Assembly: GCA_030681645.1 (NCBI GenBank)
Contig: JAUXRX010000015.1
Coordinates: 124,001 to 188,000 of the forward strand
Direction: 5' to 3'
DNA length: 64,000 bases
Source: Archangium sp.
GTDB taxonomy: Bacteria > Myxococcota > Myxococcia > Myxococcales > Myxococcaceae
The notes beneath the pieces were generated by a model. That model saw only the letters and a program-made list of their open reading frames with translations, was not told where the DNA came from and made no database searches. Shown piece by piece: positions 41,978 through 51,169 of this stretch. Both the position numbers and the translations under genes were made by a program. Numbering within the stretch: the stretch's first letter is position 1; the number at the start of each line of letters is the position of its first letter.

Positions 41978-44170
41978 TCAGCTCGCCTTCAGTGTGACGT
42001 CTCCGCTGATCAGGGTAGCCAGATGACTGGGCTTGAAGGGCTTGGTGAGTACGGCGTTCATCCCGGCCGCAAGGCACTGACTGATCTCCTCCGGGAAGGC
42101 GCTGGCGGTAAGAGCGATGATGGGCACCAGGGGGCGCCGCTCGCACAGCTCCCAAGCGCGGATGGCCTGGGTCGCCCCCAGTCCATCCAGTTCCGGCATC
42201 TGAACGTCCATCAGCACGAGGTCGAAGTGCTCGGCCCGTACGCGTTCGACGGCCTCGACGCCGTTGACTGCAATCACCACTTCGCAGCCCAGCCGCTCGA
42301 GGATGCGCCGAGACAACATCTGGTTGACCTCGTTGTCCTCGGCCACCAGCACACGCTTCCCGTTGACGGCGCGAGCAGAGGCGGCCAAGACTGCCTGCGC
42401 GGGCTCGATGGCGACCACTGCCGGGAGCTGAAACCAGAAGGCAGACCCGACGCCCGGCGCGCTCGTGACTCCGATGCTGCCGCCCATCAACCCGACCAAC
42501 TTCTTCGAGATGGCCAGCCCGAGGCCCGAGCCCCCGAAGCGGCGCGAGGTTGAGGCGTCGGCTTGTACGAACTTCTCGAAGAGCCGCGGGAGAACCTCCG
42601 CAGGGATGCCGATGCCCGTGTCGGTCACCTCGATGCGCAGCTGGGGCTCCAGGGCTGAGCCCACGAGGCCAAGTCGAATGCACACAGTCCCTGAGGCTGT
42701 GAACTTCACCGCATTTCCCACGAGGTTGAGCAGCACCTGTCGGTAGCGCAGCGGGTCCATCATGCACCAACCAGGAAGTCCCTCTCCGAGCCTCAACTCC
42801 AGCGCAAGGCCCTTCTTGGTGGCAGCCTCACGCAGCAACTCCAGCGGCTCCCCTGTCGCTTCCTTCAGGTTCATGGCGTGCGACTCGATGACGAGCTTGG
42901 AGGCTTCGAGCTTCGAGTAGTCGAGCACATCGTTGATGACGACGAGGAGCGCCTCTGCCGAGTTGCGGATGATCCTCGCCTGCACCCGTTGCTCCTCGGG
43001 GAGCGGCGCCTCGAGGAGCAACTCCGAGAAGCCGAGAACGCCATTCATGGGGGTGCGTATCTCGTGGCTCATGGTGGCCAGGAACTCGCTCTTCGCGCGG
43101 TCGGCCTGCTCCGCGGCCGCTTTCGCGCCGCGAAGGAACTGCTCGGCGCGGTCTCTCACCACCGCGACGGTGATGACCTCAGCGATCGCCGCCAACGCAT
43201 CCAGGCGGGGGGCGCCTCTCAGAGGGAAAGGCTTCGTGCGAATCAGCAGGTACCCCAGCGGCACTCCGGGTTGCTCGAGCAGCGGCACCAGGTAGTGACC
43301 ATGGGGCTCCGCATCTGCGTCGCAGGAGTCGACGACCTCCGCGATGATGGCCATGCGCCGTTGGCCGCATAGCCTCTCTGCGAGAGCTGCGGCCGCCGAG
43401 GCGCCCACCGAGCTCACGAGCTTGAGAGCGTGGGTCTCTGGGTCGGTCAGGTAGAGAAACGCAGCGCAAGGAGCGCCCACGAGCTGCGTCACTGAAGTCA
43501 GCGCCACCTCGCAGCGGAGGTCGATCGAGACGTCCGTCGACATGGCCCGGGCCACCACGACCTTGGTGTGCATGCAATGCGCCGCCTCCTCCAACTGCTG
43601 GTTCTTGGCCGCCACGACCGCAAACGCCGCGAGCCGAATGGTCTCGTAGTGCCAAGCGATGGCGAAGATGACGACGGCCAGCCCCAGCAGTGCAGCAGTG
43701 CTCAGGACCGCGCCGCCGACGGTGAGCGCCGCAGGCGCAGCGCGCGCCTCGAGTCGGCCGGTGGCGGCAGCGACCAGGAGGCCTACGTAGGTCGTCGACA
43801 CCGCCGCCAGCCAGGCCAGCCCGGTTCGGCGGTCCGTCAGCAACGCACCCAGCACCGGAAGAATCGCCAGCCACACCAGGGAGCCTGCCTTGAGGCCTCC
43901 GACGAAGGGCGTCACGGCGGTGCAGACGACCCACAGGGCAGCCAGGAGGAGGTTGGCGGCCAGGGGCACTGAGCGGGTAATCCGAAGCACCAGCGGGGAG
44001 CCCAGCATCACGGTTCCGCACGCCAGCGCCACCCCGGCCAGCCAGCGCGGAGCGGTGAAATAGAGGATCGACACGAAGACAGGAGTCCACAGCCCGATGG
44101 AAAGAGCGACCCTCCTCAGCAGGCGGGCGCGCTGGTCTTCGCCGACAAGCTCGACGCCGGTGGCGCTCAT
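41978..44170 (-). CDS. Hybrid histidine kinase with membrane and GAF-like sensor and C-terminal receiver
   Basis: A 730-residue protein. Residues about 25-205 contain six membrane helices. A GAF-like sensor (about 225-345) includes [20 protein letters not shown]. HisKA has His369 ([16 protein letters not shown]); the HATPase blocks are [30 protein letters not shown]. The receiver domain has Asp655 in [11 protein letters not shown] and TASAFP plus LTKPF. All catalytic residues are intact. ATG at 44170 overlaps the stop codon of a remnant of a related kinase upstream (ATGA), and 42833-42925 is about 80-85% identical to that remnant. Codon use is a little less GC-rich than in the flanking core genes. 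Confidence 0.9.
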   Translation of the reverse strand: MSATGVELVGEDQRARLLRRVALSIGLWTPVFVSILYFTAPRWLAGVALACGTVMLGSPLVLRITRSVPLAANLLLAALWVVCTAVTPFVGGLKAGSLVWLAILPVLGALLTDRRTGLAWLAAVSTTYVGLLVAAATGRLEARAAPAALTVGGAVLSTAALLGLAVVIFAIAWHYETIRLAAFAVVAAKNQQLEEAAHCMHTKVVVARAMSTDVSIDLRCEVALTSVTQLVGAPCAAFLYLTDPETHALKLVSSVGASAAAALAERLCGQRRMAIIAEVVDSCDADAEPHGHYLVPLLEQPGVPLGYLLIRTKPFPLRGAPRLDALAAIAEVITVAVVRDRAEQFLRGAKAAAEQADRAKSEFLATMSHEIRTPMNGVLGFSELLLEAPLPEEQRVQARIIRNSAEALLVVINDVLDYSKLEASKLVIESHAMNLKEATGEPLELLREAATKKGLALELRLGEGLPGWCMMDPLRYRQVLLNLVGNAVKFTASGTVCIRLGLVGSALEPQLRIEVTDTGIGIPAEVLPRLFEKFVQADASTSRRFGGSGLGLAISKKLVGLMGGSIGVTSAPGVGSAFWFQLPAVVAIEPAQAVLAASARAVNGKRVLVAEDNEVNQMLSRRILERLGCEVVIAVNGVEAVERVRAEHFDLVLMDVQMPELDGLGATQAIRAWELCERRPLVPIIALTASAFPEEISQCLAAGMNAVLTKPFKPSHLATLISGDVTLKAS

Positions 44171-44403
44171 TGAGGGCCCACAACACTGGCTCCAGGCGCT
44201 GGTGCCCGGCGCTCGGCCAGCAGTTCCAGCGGCTCGCCCGTCGTTTCCTTCAGGGTCATCGCGCGCGACTCGATGACGAGCTTGCCGCGATTTTCGAGCA
44301 GTCGAGCGCGGCGTGATGAAGGTCCATAGAGACCGGCTCTGCAAATGTGGACCCCACCAGACAACCGCGGATCATCTCGCCGCAATGGGGTCAGAGCCTG
44401 CAT
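44167..44403 (-). pseudogene. Remnant of a second histidine kinase (HisKA fragment)
   Basis: A minus-strand frame of 78 codons includes [23 protein letters not shown], nearly the same as [23 protein letters not shown] in the intact kinase downstream (nucleotide copies 44217-44305 and 42833-42925). Both ends of the similarity are lost, and what precedes it is unrelated. The TGA of this frame overlaps the ATG of the intact kinase, so ribosomes finishing the fragment could start the kinase (inference). Confidence 0.65.
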
Positions 44404-44405
44404 GT
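44342..44405. repeat. Short inverted repeat, possible mobile-element remnant
   Basis: GACCCCA (44350-44356) and TGGGGTC (44386-44392) form a 7-bp inverted repeat, with the outer sequences GCAAATGTGG and AGAGCCTGCATGTG. The right end TGGGGTCAGAGCCTGC resembles the termini seen next to REP-associated (Y1) transposases in other proteobacteria, as I remember them. No transposase is present. It sits inside the HisKA remnant region. The rest of 44406-44493 shows nothing recognisable. Confidence 0.35.
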
Positions 44406-44493
44406 GAGGTCATTGGGACCCGCAGGGTCGAGCAGTCGCACCGAGTGCACGTTGAGGACGGACACCAGCCGACGCTGATCAAGTGCAAACGCC

Positions 44494-44913
44494 TCAGCGC
44501 GCGCCGTTCCACGTACCGCCGTCGTCCTCGAGCTCCTTGCGGCCCCAGGTGCCCTCGAAGGCGCGGCCGTCGGCAGCGAAGACGAAGCGGAACCGGCCGA
44601 AGCGCGCGCCGCCTTCTTCCCACGTGCCGCGCAGCTCGTTGCCGGCGAGGCGACCTTCGAACGAGCCCTCGATGGTGCCCTCGACGCCCTGCTCCAGCCT
44701 CGCGGTGGTGGTGTAGGTGGCCGTGACGCGCTCGCCTTCCTGCTTCACGAAGAGCACGGCGACGTAGTCCTCGCCCCAGCGGCTGTTCCACGTGCCTGAC
44801 AGGTCGGGCACGGCAGCGCTCGACACGGGGATCCGAACGTGGCGCGCGTACGAGGCGTGGCAGCCGACGGCGACGGCCGCGAGCCAGAGGAGCAGGAGCG
44901 AGCGCTTGAGCAT
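44494..44913 (-). CDS. Small beta-rich lipoprotein
   Basis: A 139-residue protein with a lipoprotein signal (MLKRSLLLLWLAAVAVGC, Cys18) and a mature part of repeated strand pairs (DLSGTWNSRWGEDYVAVLFV, GTIEGSFEGRLAGNELRGTW, AFEGTWGRKELEDDGGTW). The recurring G-T-W pattern suggests a small lipocalin-like barrel or antiparallel sheet. It begins 3 bases beyond the stop of asd, so it is probably translated with it. No family with known function is recognised. Confidence 0.75.
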   Translation of the reverse strand: MLKRSLLLLWLAAVAVGCHASYARHVRIPVSSAAVPDLSGTWNSRWGEDYVAVLFVKQEGERVTATYTTTARLEQGVEGTIEGSFEGRLAGNELRGTWEEGGARFGRFRFVFAADGRAFEGTWGRKELEDDGGTWNGAR

Positions 44914-44915
44914 GG

Positions 44916-46001
44916 TCACTTCGACGAGAGGAAGCCCTCGGCCTTCAACAGCTCGGCCGTGAGCACCGCGCCGCCCGCCGCGCCACGCACGGTGTTGTGA
45001 GAGAGCGCCACGAAGCGCCAGTCGAACACCGCGTCCGGGCGCAGCCGGCCGATGCTCACCGCCTGGCCGTGGCCCGCGTCGCGATCGAGCTTCGTCTGGG
45101 GGCGGGTCTCGTCTTCGAAGTAGGTGAGGAACGGGTTGGGGGCGCTGGGCAGCTTGAGCGCCTGCGGCTTGCCCGAGAACGAGCGCCACGCCGTGAGGAT
45201 CTCCTCGCGCGACGGCTTCTTCTCGAACGCCACGAAGACCGCCGCCAGGTGTCCATCGGACACCGGCACGCGAATGCACTGGGCGGTGATCACCGGCGCG
45301 GTCGCGTTGACGATGTGGCCGTCGTTCACGTGGCCCCAGATCTTCAGCGGCTCCTGCTCGCTCTTCTCTTCTTCGCCCTTGATGAAGGGGATGACGTTGT
45401 CGACCATCTCGGGCCAGGTCTCGAACGTCTTCCCCGCCCCGGAGATCGCCTGGTACGTGCACACCGCGAGCCTGGTGGGCCCGAAGTGCAGGAGCGGGTG
45501 AATGGCCGGCACGTAGCTCTGAATGGAGCAGTTCGGCTTGACGGTGACGAAGCCGCGCTTCGTGCCCAGGCGGCGGCGCTGCGCTTCGATCACCGCGGCG
45601 TGGCCGTCGTTGATCTCGGGGATCAGCATGGGCACGTCGGGCGTCCACCGGTGGGCGGAGTTGTTCGACACCACCGGCGTCTCGCTGCGCGCGTAGTCTT
45701 CCTCGAGCTTCGCGGTGGCGTCCTTCGGCATGTCGACGGCGCAGAACACGAAGTCCACGCCGTCGCTCACGCGCGCCACGTCCGAGGCGTCCTGCACGGT
45801 GAGCGCCGCGGCGCCCGAGGGAATGCCCCCGCCCAGGGTCCACCGCGCGCCCACTGCCTGCGAGTACGCCTTGCCCGCTGAAGCCGGGCTCGCCGCGACC
45901 ACGGCGAGCTCGAACCAGGGATGATTGGCGAGGAGGGAAACGAACCGCTGGCCGACCATTCCCGTCGCGCCGAGGACACCGACTCTGAGCTTCGAAGCCA
46001 T
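44916..46001 (-). CDS. asd: Aspartate-semialdehyde dehydrogenase
   Basis: A 361-residue protein. The NADP loop is VGVLGATGMVGQRF (residues 7-20), the catalytic Cys158 is in VKPNCSIQSY, and the active-site His is in SDGHLAAVFVAF. The SNNSAHRW block and the longer length place it in the archaeal/fungal-type ASADH subgroup rather than the short E. coli type. It makes aspartate semialdehyde from aspartyl phosphate, the branch point to lysine, diaminopimelate, methionine and threonine. ATG at 46001 is chosen because MASKLRVGVLGATG is the standard start. It overlaps nothing; the lipoprotein gene follows 3 bp downstream. Confidence 0.95.
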   Translation of the reverse strand: MASKLRVGVLGATGMVGQRFVSLLANHPWFELAVVAASPASAGKAYSQAVGARWTLGGGIPSGAAALTVQDASDVARVSDGVDFVFCAVDMPKDATAKLEEDYARSETPVVSNNSAHRWTPDVPMLIPEINDGHAAVIEAQRRRLGTKRGFVTVKPNCSIQSYVPAIHPLLHFGPTRLAVCTYQAISGAGKTFETWPEMVDNVIPFIKGEEEKSEQEPLKIWGHVNDGHIVNATAPVITAQCIRVPVSDGHLAAVFVAFEKKPSREEILTAWRSFSGKPQALKLPSAPNPFLTYFEDETRPQTKLDRDAGHGQAVSIGRLRPDAVFDWRFVALSHNTVRGAAGGAVLTAELLKAEGFLSSK

Positions 46002-46029
46002 GAGCCGGGTCATACACCAACGCCGACCC

Positions 46030-46056
46030 CGTTCACCCCGAGCGGCGTCGAGGGGC
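46030..46056. repeat. Family A palindromic repeat, intergenic
   Basis: One copy (CGTTCACCCCGAGCGGCGTC then GAGGGGC) sits in the 54-bp gap between asd and the small exported protein gene. One base differs from the commonest form (GGCG instead of GGAG). Confidence 0.75.
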
Positions 46057-46307
46057 TACTTCCGTGGCTCTGGTGCCGAGCCCCGCACCAGCTTCTTCGG
46101 CTTCGCGGTCGAGGCACCCGTGCCCAGGCCTCCGAGCGCGACGCCGTCGTCCGGGTGCTGTGCCGCCGAAGACCCGGCAGCCGGCTCGAGGACCTTCATC
46201 ATCTTCTTCTTCGGGGCGGTGGTGGGGGCAGGCGCGGTCGAGAGATCTCCCGCGAAGGCCAGTGAACTGCAGAGCATCAGGGCGCTGATCATCAGTTTGA
46301 GGTTCAT
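46056..46307 (-). CDS. Small exported protein, 83 residues
   Basis: It has a classical signal peptide (MNLKLMISALMLCSSLAFAG, cleavage after AFA) and a mature part rich in Pro, Ala, Lys and Gly (PTTAPKKKMMKVLEP) with no family similarity. The ribosome site AAGGAGGAGCTC just before the ATG is one of the best in the window, so it is likely expressed. It is upstream of asd on the same strand with a repeat copy between them. Confidence 0.7.
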   Translation of the reverse strand: MNLKLMISALMLCSSLAFAGDLSTAPAPTTAPKKKMMKVLEPAAGSSAAQHPDDGVALGGLGTGASTAKPKKLVRGSAPEPRK

Positions 46308-46428
46308 GAGCTCCTCCTTGGAGCGGGGAGCCTCAGTGCACCTCCGATGCCGGGGTCAGCCGCGAGGGAATCAGCGGCTTTGGGGTGAGGCGCCGGGCAA
46401 CACCGCGTTACGCCTCGTCACGCGACGA

Positions 46429-47511
46429 TCAGTCGACCTCGTCGAACGCCTCCTCCCGGGGGCGCGCCAGCTTGATCGCGCGCTTGCCTCGCGCCTCGAA
46501 GAACGCGTGCGCCGCCGCCAGCTCCTTCGGCGCGAGCGCGCGGCCCGAGCGCTCGACCCACATCGCCTTCACGTGCTGGAGCTGCTTCTTTCCGGCCAGC
46601 AGGTACCGAAGCCCCGCATCATCGAGCGTGCGCATGAGGTTCGACTCGTCTTCGAAGTCGAGCCACTCGAGCTGCTTCAGCAGGGACGACGCGAGCAGTC
46701 GATCGAGGAAGGCGATGGTCAGGGGCAGGTGGGTGGTGAGGCGCAACGCCCGAAGGGACGGCAGCTTCGCCACCCACAGGCCGTCGACCTCGGCATGAGG
46801 ACCCGCGCGCAGCCGCAGCGACGCGCCGAACGGCACCTTGAGCCGCAGGGTGTGCAGCGCGGGGAGCTCGAGCGCCTCGAGCCCGGCGACGGCCCCGCTC
46901 AGCTCCAGGCGCTGGAGGTTCGGGGCCGCGGCCGAGACCTTTCGCAGCACCTCTGCGTCGATGGTCGGGCCCTCGAGCTTCAGGTCCTCGAGCCGGCCCG
47001 CGGTGCGGGTGGCGGCGAGCCGATCGAGCCCCTTCGACAACGCCGCCGGCTTGCCGTTGAACCAGGCGCTGACGATCACGCCGTTTCGCCACGCGACGTC
47101 CCTGCGCAGGAGCTCTCCGTAGAGCGAGACCTGGTGCTTGCGCAGGTGCTCCGCCGCGAGCTCGTCCTCCCCCTGCAGCCTCAGGGCGATCAGCTCACCC
47201 CATGGATCGCCGCAGGACTGGAGGAGATCGGCCAGCACCGGCAGCGCGTCGTCTCCCGGCGTGGCCAGCGCGCGCACGAGGTCGGCGCGTGGCGCCTCGC
47301 GGGCGCCCACCGGCTTCGCCTTCTTCAGCAGCGACGCGGCCTGGGCGGCGAAGGGAGGAAAGACCACCGGCGCGCCCTCCGCCGCGCACTCGAGGTGAAA
47401 CCAGCGCGTCTTGGTGGGCGTGCCGAAGCGCCAGGCGCCGCGAACGATCCGCCCGCCGCACCCCACGCACCGCGAGTCCTGCCGCGTCGCCTCGATTCGC
47501 CACTGAGCCAT
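46429..47511 (-). CDS. PARP-type zinc-finger and leucine-rich-repeat protein
   Basis: A 360-residue protein. The N-terminus is a probable PARP-type zinc finger (SRCVGCGGRIVRGAWRFG, KTRWFHLECA: Cys-x2-Cys with His-x2-Cys). Residues about 65-140 fit the TIGR02996 repeat-companion domain of myxobacteria (DALPVLADLLQSCGDPWGEL, RLQGEDELAAEHL). Residues about 150-330 form irregular leucine-rich repeats (LEDLKLEGPTIDAEVLRKVS, LQRLELSGAVAGLEALELPA). It has no signal peptide. The zinc finger normally senses DNA breaks in PARP enzymes, so the combination hints at DNA or nucleic-acid binding, but function is unknown. ATG at 47511. Confidence 0.72.
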   Translation of the reverse strand: MAQWRIEATRQDSRCVGCGGRIVRGAWRFGTPTKTRWFHLECAAEGAPVVFPPFAAQAASLLKKAKPVGAREAPRADLVRALATPGDDALPVLADLLQSCGDPWGELIALRLQGEDELAAEHLRKHQVSLYGELLRRDVAWRNGVIVSAWFNGKPAALSKGLDRLAATRTAGRLEDLKLEGPTIDAEVLRKVSAAAPNLQRLELSGAVAGLEALELPALHTLRLKVPFGASLRLRAGPHAEVDGLWVAKLPSLRALRLTTHLPLTIAFLDRLLASSLLKQLEWLDFEDESNLMRTLDDAGLRYLLAGKKQLQHVKAMWVERSGRALAPKELAAAHAFFEARGKRAIKLARPREEAFDEVD

Positions 47512-47529
47512 GCGCGCAGAAGAGCAGAA

Positions 47530-49725
47530 CTACGGGCGCCAGGTGTACGTGACCTTCGCCACCACCCGCAGCTCGTTGGGCGCAGCGTCGGGCGCCCGGT
47601 ACGCCGCGCGCGTGTCGGTGACGACCACGTACACGAACGAGAGCGGGAGGAACTCCCACGCGAGCCGCGCGTTGAGCACCGCCGCGTTGCCGTCGGTGTC
47701 GCGCTGGTAGCTGCCGATGAGCTGCAGCCGGGGCGAGAGGGCCAGCCGCGTCTCGACCAGCAGCAGGTGCGTCTCGGCGAAGTCGGCGAGCACGCCCGGG
47801 CCCCAGAAGCGGTTGTAGGTGTACGAGCCCGAGACCAGCACGTGCGGTATCGGCTGCAGCGACGCGCGCAGGTTCCCCGAGAACGTGGACGCCGAGTAGT
47901 AGCTGCCCGTCGAGACCTCGCCGCCCACCATCACCTTGCGGCTGGCCTGGCTGAACGCGGCCACACCCATGCGCTCGTAGGAGTAGCTGCCCGGCGCGAA
48001 GGCCACCTTCTGCACCGGCTCGAAGGGGTCGCTGATCACCTGCTCGGCCTTCTCCACGAAGAGCCACGCCTCGTCGCCGCCCTTGAAGAGGAACCACATG
48101 GGCGAGAAGTACACGCTCGCTTCCTGGAACTTCTGCGTGCTCACGCCCCACAGCGCGTAGCTCTCGACGAAGGGGCCCATCGAGCGCAGCCACGAGGGCA
48201 ACCAGTCGGGGCGGAAGTCGATGCCGCCGTTCGCGCCGACGCCCATGATGTCGCCGCGCGCCACGAAGCCGGTCTTCGCTTCGAAGTCGGGGGTGACCAC
48301 CAGCGCGTTCACCCCGAACCCGCCCCAGTTGCCCTGGATGCGCGCCTCCGCGGTGGCCGCGCTGCCGAAGCGCCCCGGCACGCCCGGCGCGGTGGTCGAC
48401 GAGCCCATCAGCGTGGCCTGCACCGTGAGCGGCCCGCCCCGGAACATGCCGTCGAGCACCGGCACCACGTTGTCGCTCTCACCGCCCGCGGGCCCGGCGA
48501 AGTCGTGGCGGGTGACGACCATGCCGCCGAAGCGGCTCTGCTCCCCGAGGTTGCGGCTGTAGCGGCTCACGGTGAAGAGCGAGGCGTTGCTGGTCGCGGT
48601 CGGCATGGTGTGCACCACCAGCGCGCCGGCGCTGCGCTGCACCGTTCGATACACCGCGCGCGCGCCGAAGCTGATCGGCACCGATTCCCCGTCTTCGTTG
48701 AGGCCGATGCGCCGGCTGAAGAAGGGCTGAATGAAGCCCTGGAAGCCCGCGGCGAACACGCCCGCCGACTCGAGGAAGAACTGGCGTCTCTCGGGGAAGA
48801 ACACCGAGAAGCGCGACAGGTTCACCACGCGGCGATCGACGTCGGTCTCGGCGAAGTCGGTGTTGGCGGTCAGATCCACCACGGTGGACGCGGTGGGGTT
48901 CCACGTCACCTCGCCGCCGCCGCTGGGCGCCACGGTGATCGGCTGGTCGCCCACCTTCTCCAGCCGGCCGATGAGGTACGGGCGCAGCTGCAGCGAGAGC
49001 AGCGAGCCGTCAGCGGGCTCGAGGCCCTTCACCACGCCGGCGTAGTTCATGCGCCAGGGCGAGACGGTGCGCGGAATGGGGCTCCACACCGTGTCTTCGT
49101 TCATGCCGCGCTCGCGGCGGAAGAACTGAATGCCCCACACCGTGCCCTTGCCGCCGTGGCGCAGCGACTTCCACGGAATGGCGACCTCGACGGTCCACCC
49201 CTGCTCGTTGCGCTTCGTGGCCGCGCGCCACACCGTGTCCCAGTTGGGCTCGAACAACGAGTCTTCGACCACCTGCTCTTCGCGCTGCGCGCCGAAGGGG
49301 TTGACCGAGAAGCTGAACGCGTTTCGCCCGTCGCCCAGCGTGTCGAGGATGACGGAGAAGTTGTCGCACTCGTTGTTGGGGAAATCGCGGCGCATGTCGC
49401 GCTGGTTGAACGCGGTCCAACCCCCGGGCTGCTCGAGCTCGGCCGAGACGTAGAGCGCCTTCTCGTCGAACACCAGGCGCACCAGGCTCTGGTGGGTGGC
49501 CTTCTCGCCCTGCTTCGGCTCGTTCTGCACGAAGTCGCCGGTGGGGACGGCGTGCTTCCAGGCGTCGTCGCTGAGGTCTCCGTCGATGTCGGGGGCGACG
49601 GTGACGCGGGTCGCTTCGATCTTCTTGCGCGCCTCCAGCGGAGGCGGGTCGAAGAACGCAGGGACCTGCGCCGCGGCCGAGCACGAGATGAGCAGCAGCA
49701 GTAAACCGTTCCGCATCGGCCGCAT
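47530..49725 (-). CDS. DUF5916 outer-membrane protein with N-terminal carbohydrate-binding-like domain
   Basis: A 731-residue protein from ATG at 49725 (GTG one codon earlier also possible). Signal: MRPMRNGLLLLLISCSAAAQ. Residues about 40-210 resemble a CBM9/DOMON-like domain (PDIDGDLSDDAWKHA, VYLFDEKALYVSAELEQPGG, WTVEVAIPWKSL). The long C-terminal part (about 220-731) carries DUF5916 features such as TDFAETDVDRRVVNLSRFSV, FFPERRQFFLESAGVF, followed by barrel strands to the end. Members are thought to be outer-membrane proteins that handle sugars or glycans. The pairing of CBM-like domain and barrel fits surface binding of a carbohydrate, unproven. It is divergent from the amidohydrolase gene. 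Confidence 0.85.
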   Translation of the reverse strand: MRPMRNGLLLLLISCSAAAQVPAFFDPPPLEARKKIEATRVTVAPDIDGDLSDDAWKHAVPTGDFVQNEPKQGEKATHQSLVRLVFDEKALYVSAELEQPGGWTAFNQRDMRRDFPNNECDNFSVILDTLGDGRNAFSFSVNPFGAQREEQVVEDSLFEPNWDTVWRAATKRNEQGWTVEVAIPWKSLRHGGKGTVWGIQFFRRERGMNEDTVWSPIPRTVSPWRMNYAGVVKGLEPADGSLLSLQLRPYLIGRLEKVGDQPITVAPSGGGEVTWNPTASTVVDLTANTDFAETDVDRRVVNLSRFSVFFPERRQFFLESAGVFAAGFQGFIQPFFSRRIGLNEDGESVPISFGARAVYRTVQRSAGALVVHTMPTATSNASLFTVSRYSRNLGEQSRFGGMVVTRHDFAGPAGGESDNVVPVLDGMFRGGPLTVQATLMGSSTTAPGVPGRFGSAATAEARIQGNWGGFGVNALVVTPDFEAKTGFVARGDIMGVGANGGIDFRPDWLPSWLRSMGPFVESYALWGVSTQKFQEASVYFSPMWFLFKGGDEAWLFVEKAEQVISDPFEPVQKVAFAPGSYSYERMGVAAFSQASRKVMVGGEVSTGSYYSASTFSGNLRASLQPIPHVLVSGSYTYNRFWGPGVLADFAETHLLLVETRLALSPRLQLIGSYQRDTDGNAAVLNARLAWEFLPLSFVYVVVTDTRAAYRAPDAAPNELRVVAKVTYTWRP

Positions 49726-49815
49726 CACGTGAAGGGGCGCAATCTATTGCCGGAAACCGCCGGCGGCCCAGAGAGATTGGTTGCCACGCGCCGTGGGGCG
49801 GCGCACAAAGGCCTC

Positions 49816-51129
49816 ATGTTCGACCTCCTCCTCAAGGGTGGGACCTGCCTGACACCATCCGGGCGCATCGAGTTCGATGTGGGCATCTCCGGTGGCCGCA
49901 TCACCGGGCTGGGGTCCTTCGATGCGGGCCAGGCGAAGGTGGTGTTCGAGGCGAAGGGCCTGCACGTGCTGCCCGGGGTGATCGACCCGCAGTGCCACTT
50001 CCGCGAGCCGGGCCTCACCCACAAGGAAGACCTGGGCAGCGGCAGCGCGTCGGCGGCGCTGGGCGGCGTCACCACGTTCTTCGACATGCCCAACACCCAG
50101 CCGAACACCGACAACGCGGAAGCGCTCGCGTGGAAGGTGGCCCGCGGCCGGGCGACCTCGTGGACCGACTTCGGCTTCTTCATCGGCGCGACCAACGAGA
50201 ACGCCGACGGCCTGGGCGCGCTGGAGAGCCTCGAGGGCTGCGCGGGCATCAAGATGTTCTGCGGCTCGTCGACCGGCACGCTGCTGGTGGACAAGCCCGA
50301 GAACCAGCGCCGGGTGATGAAGAGCGGGCACCGCCGCATCGCCTGTCACAGCGAAGACGAGGCGCGGCTACAGGAACGCAAGGGGCTCTTCGCGGGCAAA
50401 GACGTGCTCTCGCACCCCGACTGGCGTGACGAAGAGTGCGCGGTGCGCTCGACGAAGAGCCTGCTGGCGCTGGCGCGAGAGACCAACCGCCGCCTGCACG
50501 TCCTGCACGTGACCACCGCGGGGGAAGTGCCGCTGCTCGAGGCGCATAAGGACCTGGTCACCTTCGAGGTGTGCCCGCAGCACCTCACCCTCGCCGCGCC
50601 CGAGTGTTACGAGCGCCTCGGCACGCTGGCGCAGATGAACCCGCCCATTCGCGACGCGCGGCACCAGGCGGCGCTGTGGGAAGCAGTGCGGTCGGGGCTG
50701 GTCGACGTGCTGGGCAGCGATCACGCGCCACACACGCTGGAAGAGAAGGCGAAGCCGTGGCCGGCCTCGCCCTCGGGAATGCCGGGCGTGCAGACGCTGG
50801 TGCCGCTGATGCTCGACCACGTGAACGCGGGGCGGCTCACGCTCGAGCGCTTCGTCGATCTCACCTCGGCGGGTCCGGCGCGGGTGTTCGGCATGCGGCG
50901 CAAGGGGCGCCTCGCGCTCGGCTTCGACGCCGACTTCACCGTCATCGATCTCGCAGCCAGGCGCACCATCACCAACGCGTGGTCGAAGTCGCGCTGCGGG
51001 TGGACGCCGTTCGACGGGATGCAGGTGACGGGCTGGCCCATCGCCACCATCGTGCGCGGCAACATCGTGATGCGCGACGGCCTGCTGCAGGGCACCGCCT
51101 CAGGGCAGCCCGTGCAGTTCGACGTCTGA
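49816..51129 (+). CDS. Dihydroorotase-family amidohydrolase
   Basis: A 437-residue protein with the amidohydrolase metal-site pattern: PGVIDPQCHFREPGLTHKED, GIKMFCGSSTG (the Lys usually carbamylated), HSEDEAR, LHVTTAGE and VLGSDHAPHTLEEK. The first site reads Gln-x-His instead of the common His-x-His, as in a subset of bacterial dihydroorotase-like proteins, while the other ligands are kept. Pyrimidine synthesis from carbamoyl-aspartate is the likely reaction; hydantoinase-type activity is an alternative. ATG at 49816 follows after 87 bp from the divergent DUF5916 gene. Its 3' end faces a palindromic repeat at 51170-51240. Confidence 0.85.
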   Translation: MFDLLLKGGTCLTPSGRIEFDVGISGGRITGLGSFDAGQAKVVFEAKGLHVLPGVIDPQCHFREPGLTHKEDLGSGSASAALGGVTTFFDMPNTQPNTDNAEALAWKVARGRATSWTDFGFFIGATNENADGLGALESLEGCAGIKMFCGSSTGTLLVDKPENQRRVMKSGHRRIACHSEDEARLQERKGLFAGKDVLSHPDWRDEECAVRSTKSLLALARETNRRLHVLHVTTAGEVPLLEAHKDLVTFEVCPQHLTLAAPECYERLGTLAQMNPPIRDARHQAALWEAVRSGLVDVLGSDHAPHTLEEKAKPWPASPSGMPGVQTLVPLMLDHVNAGRLTLERFVDLTSAGPARVFGMRRKGRLALGFDADFTVIDLAARRTITNAWSKSRCGWTPFDGMQVTGWPIATIVRGNIVMRDGLLQGTASGQPVQFDV

Positions 51130-51169
51130 GCGAGTACCTCGCCACAGTGATTCTGACCGATCGACGAAC

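Noticed and set aside
45925..49704. 1259-codon plus-strand open frame
   Set aside because: It runs antisense to asd, the LRR protein and the DUF5916 gene, and the sequence is low-complexity Arg/Ala/His/Glu. The minus-strand genes have family matches.
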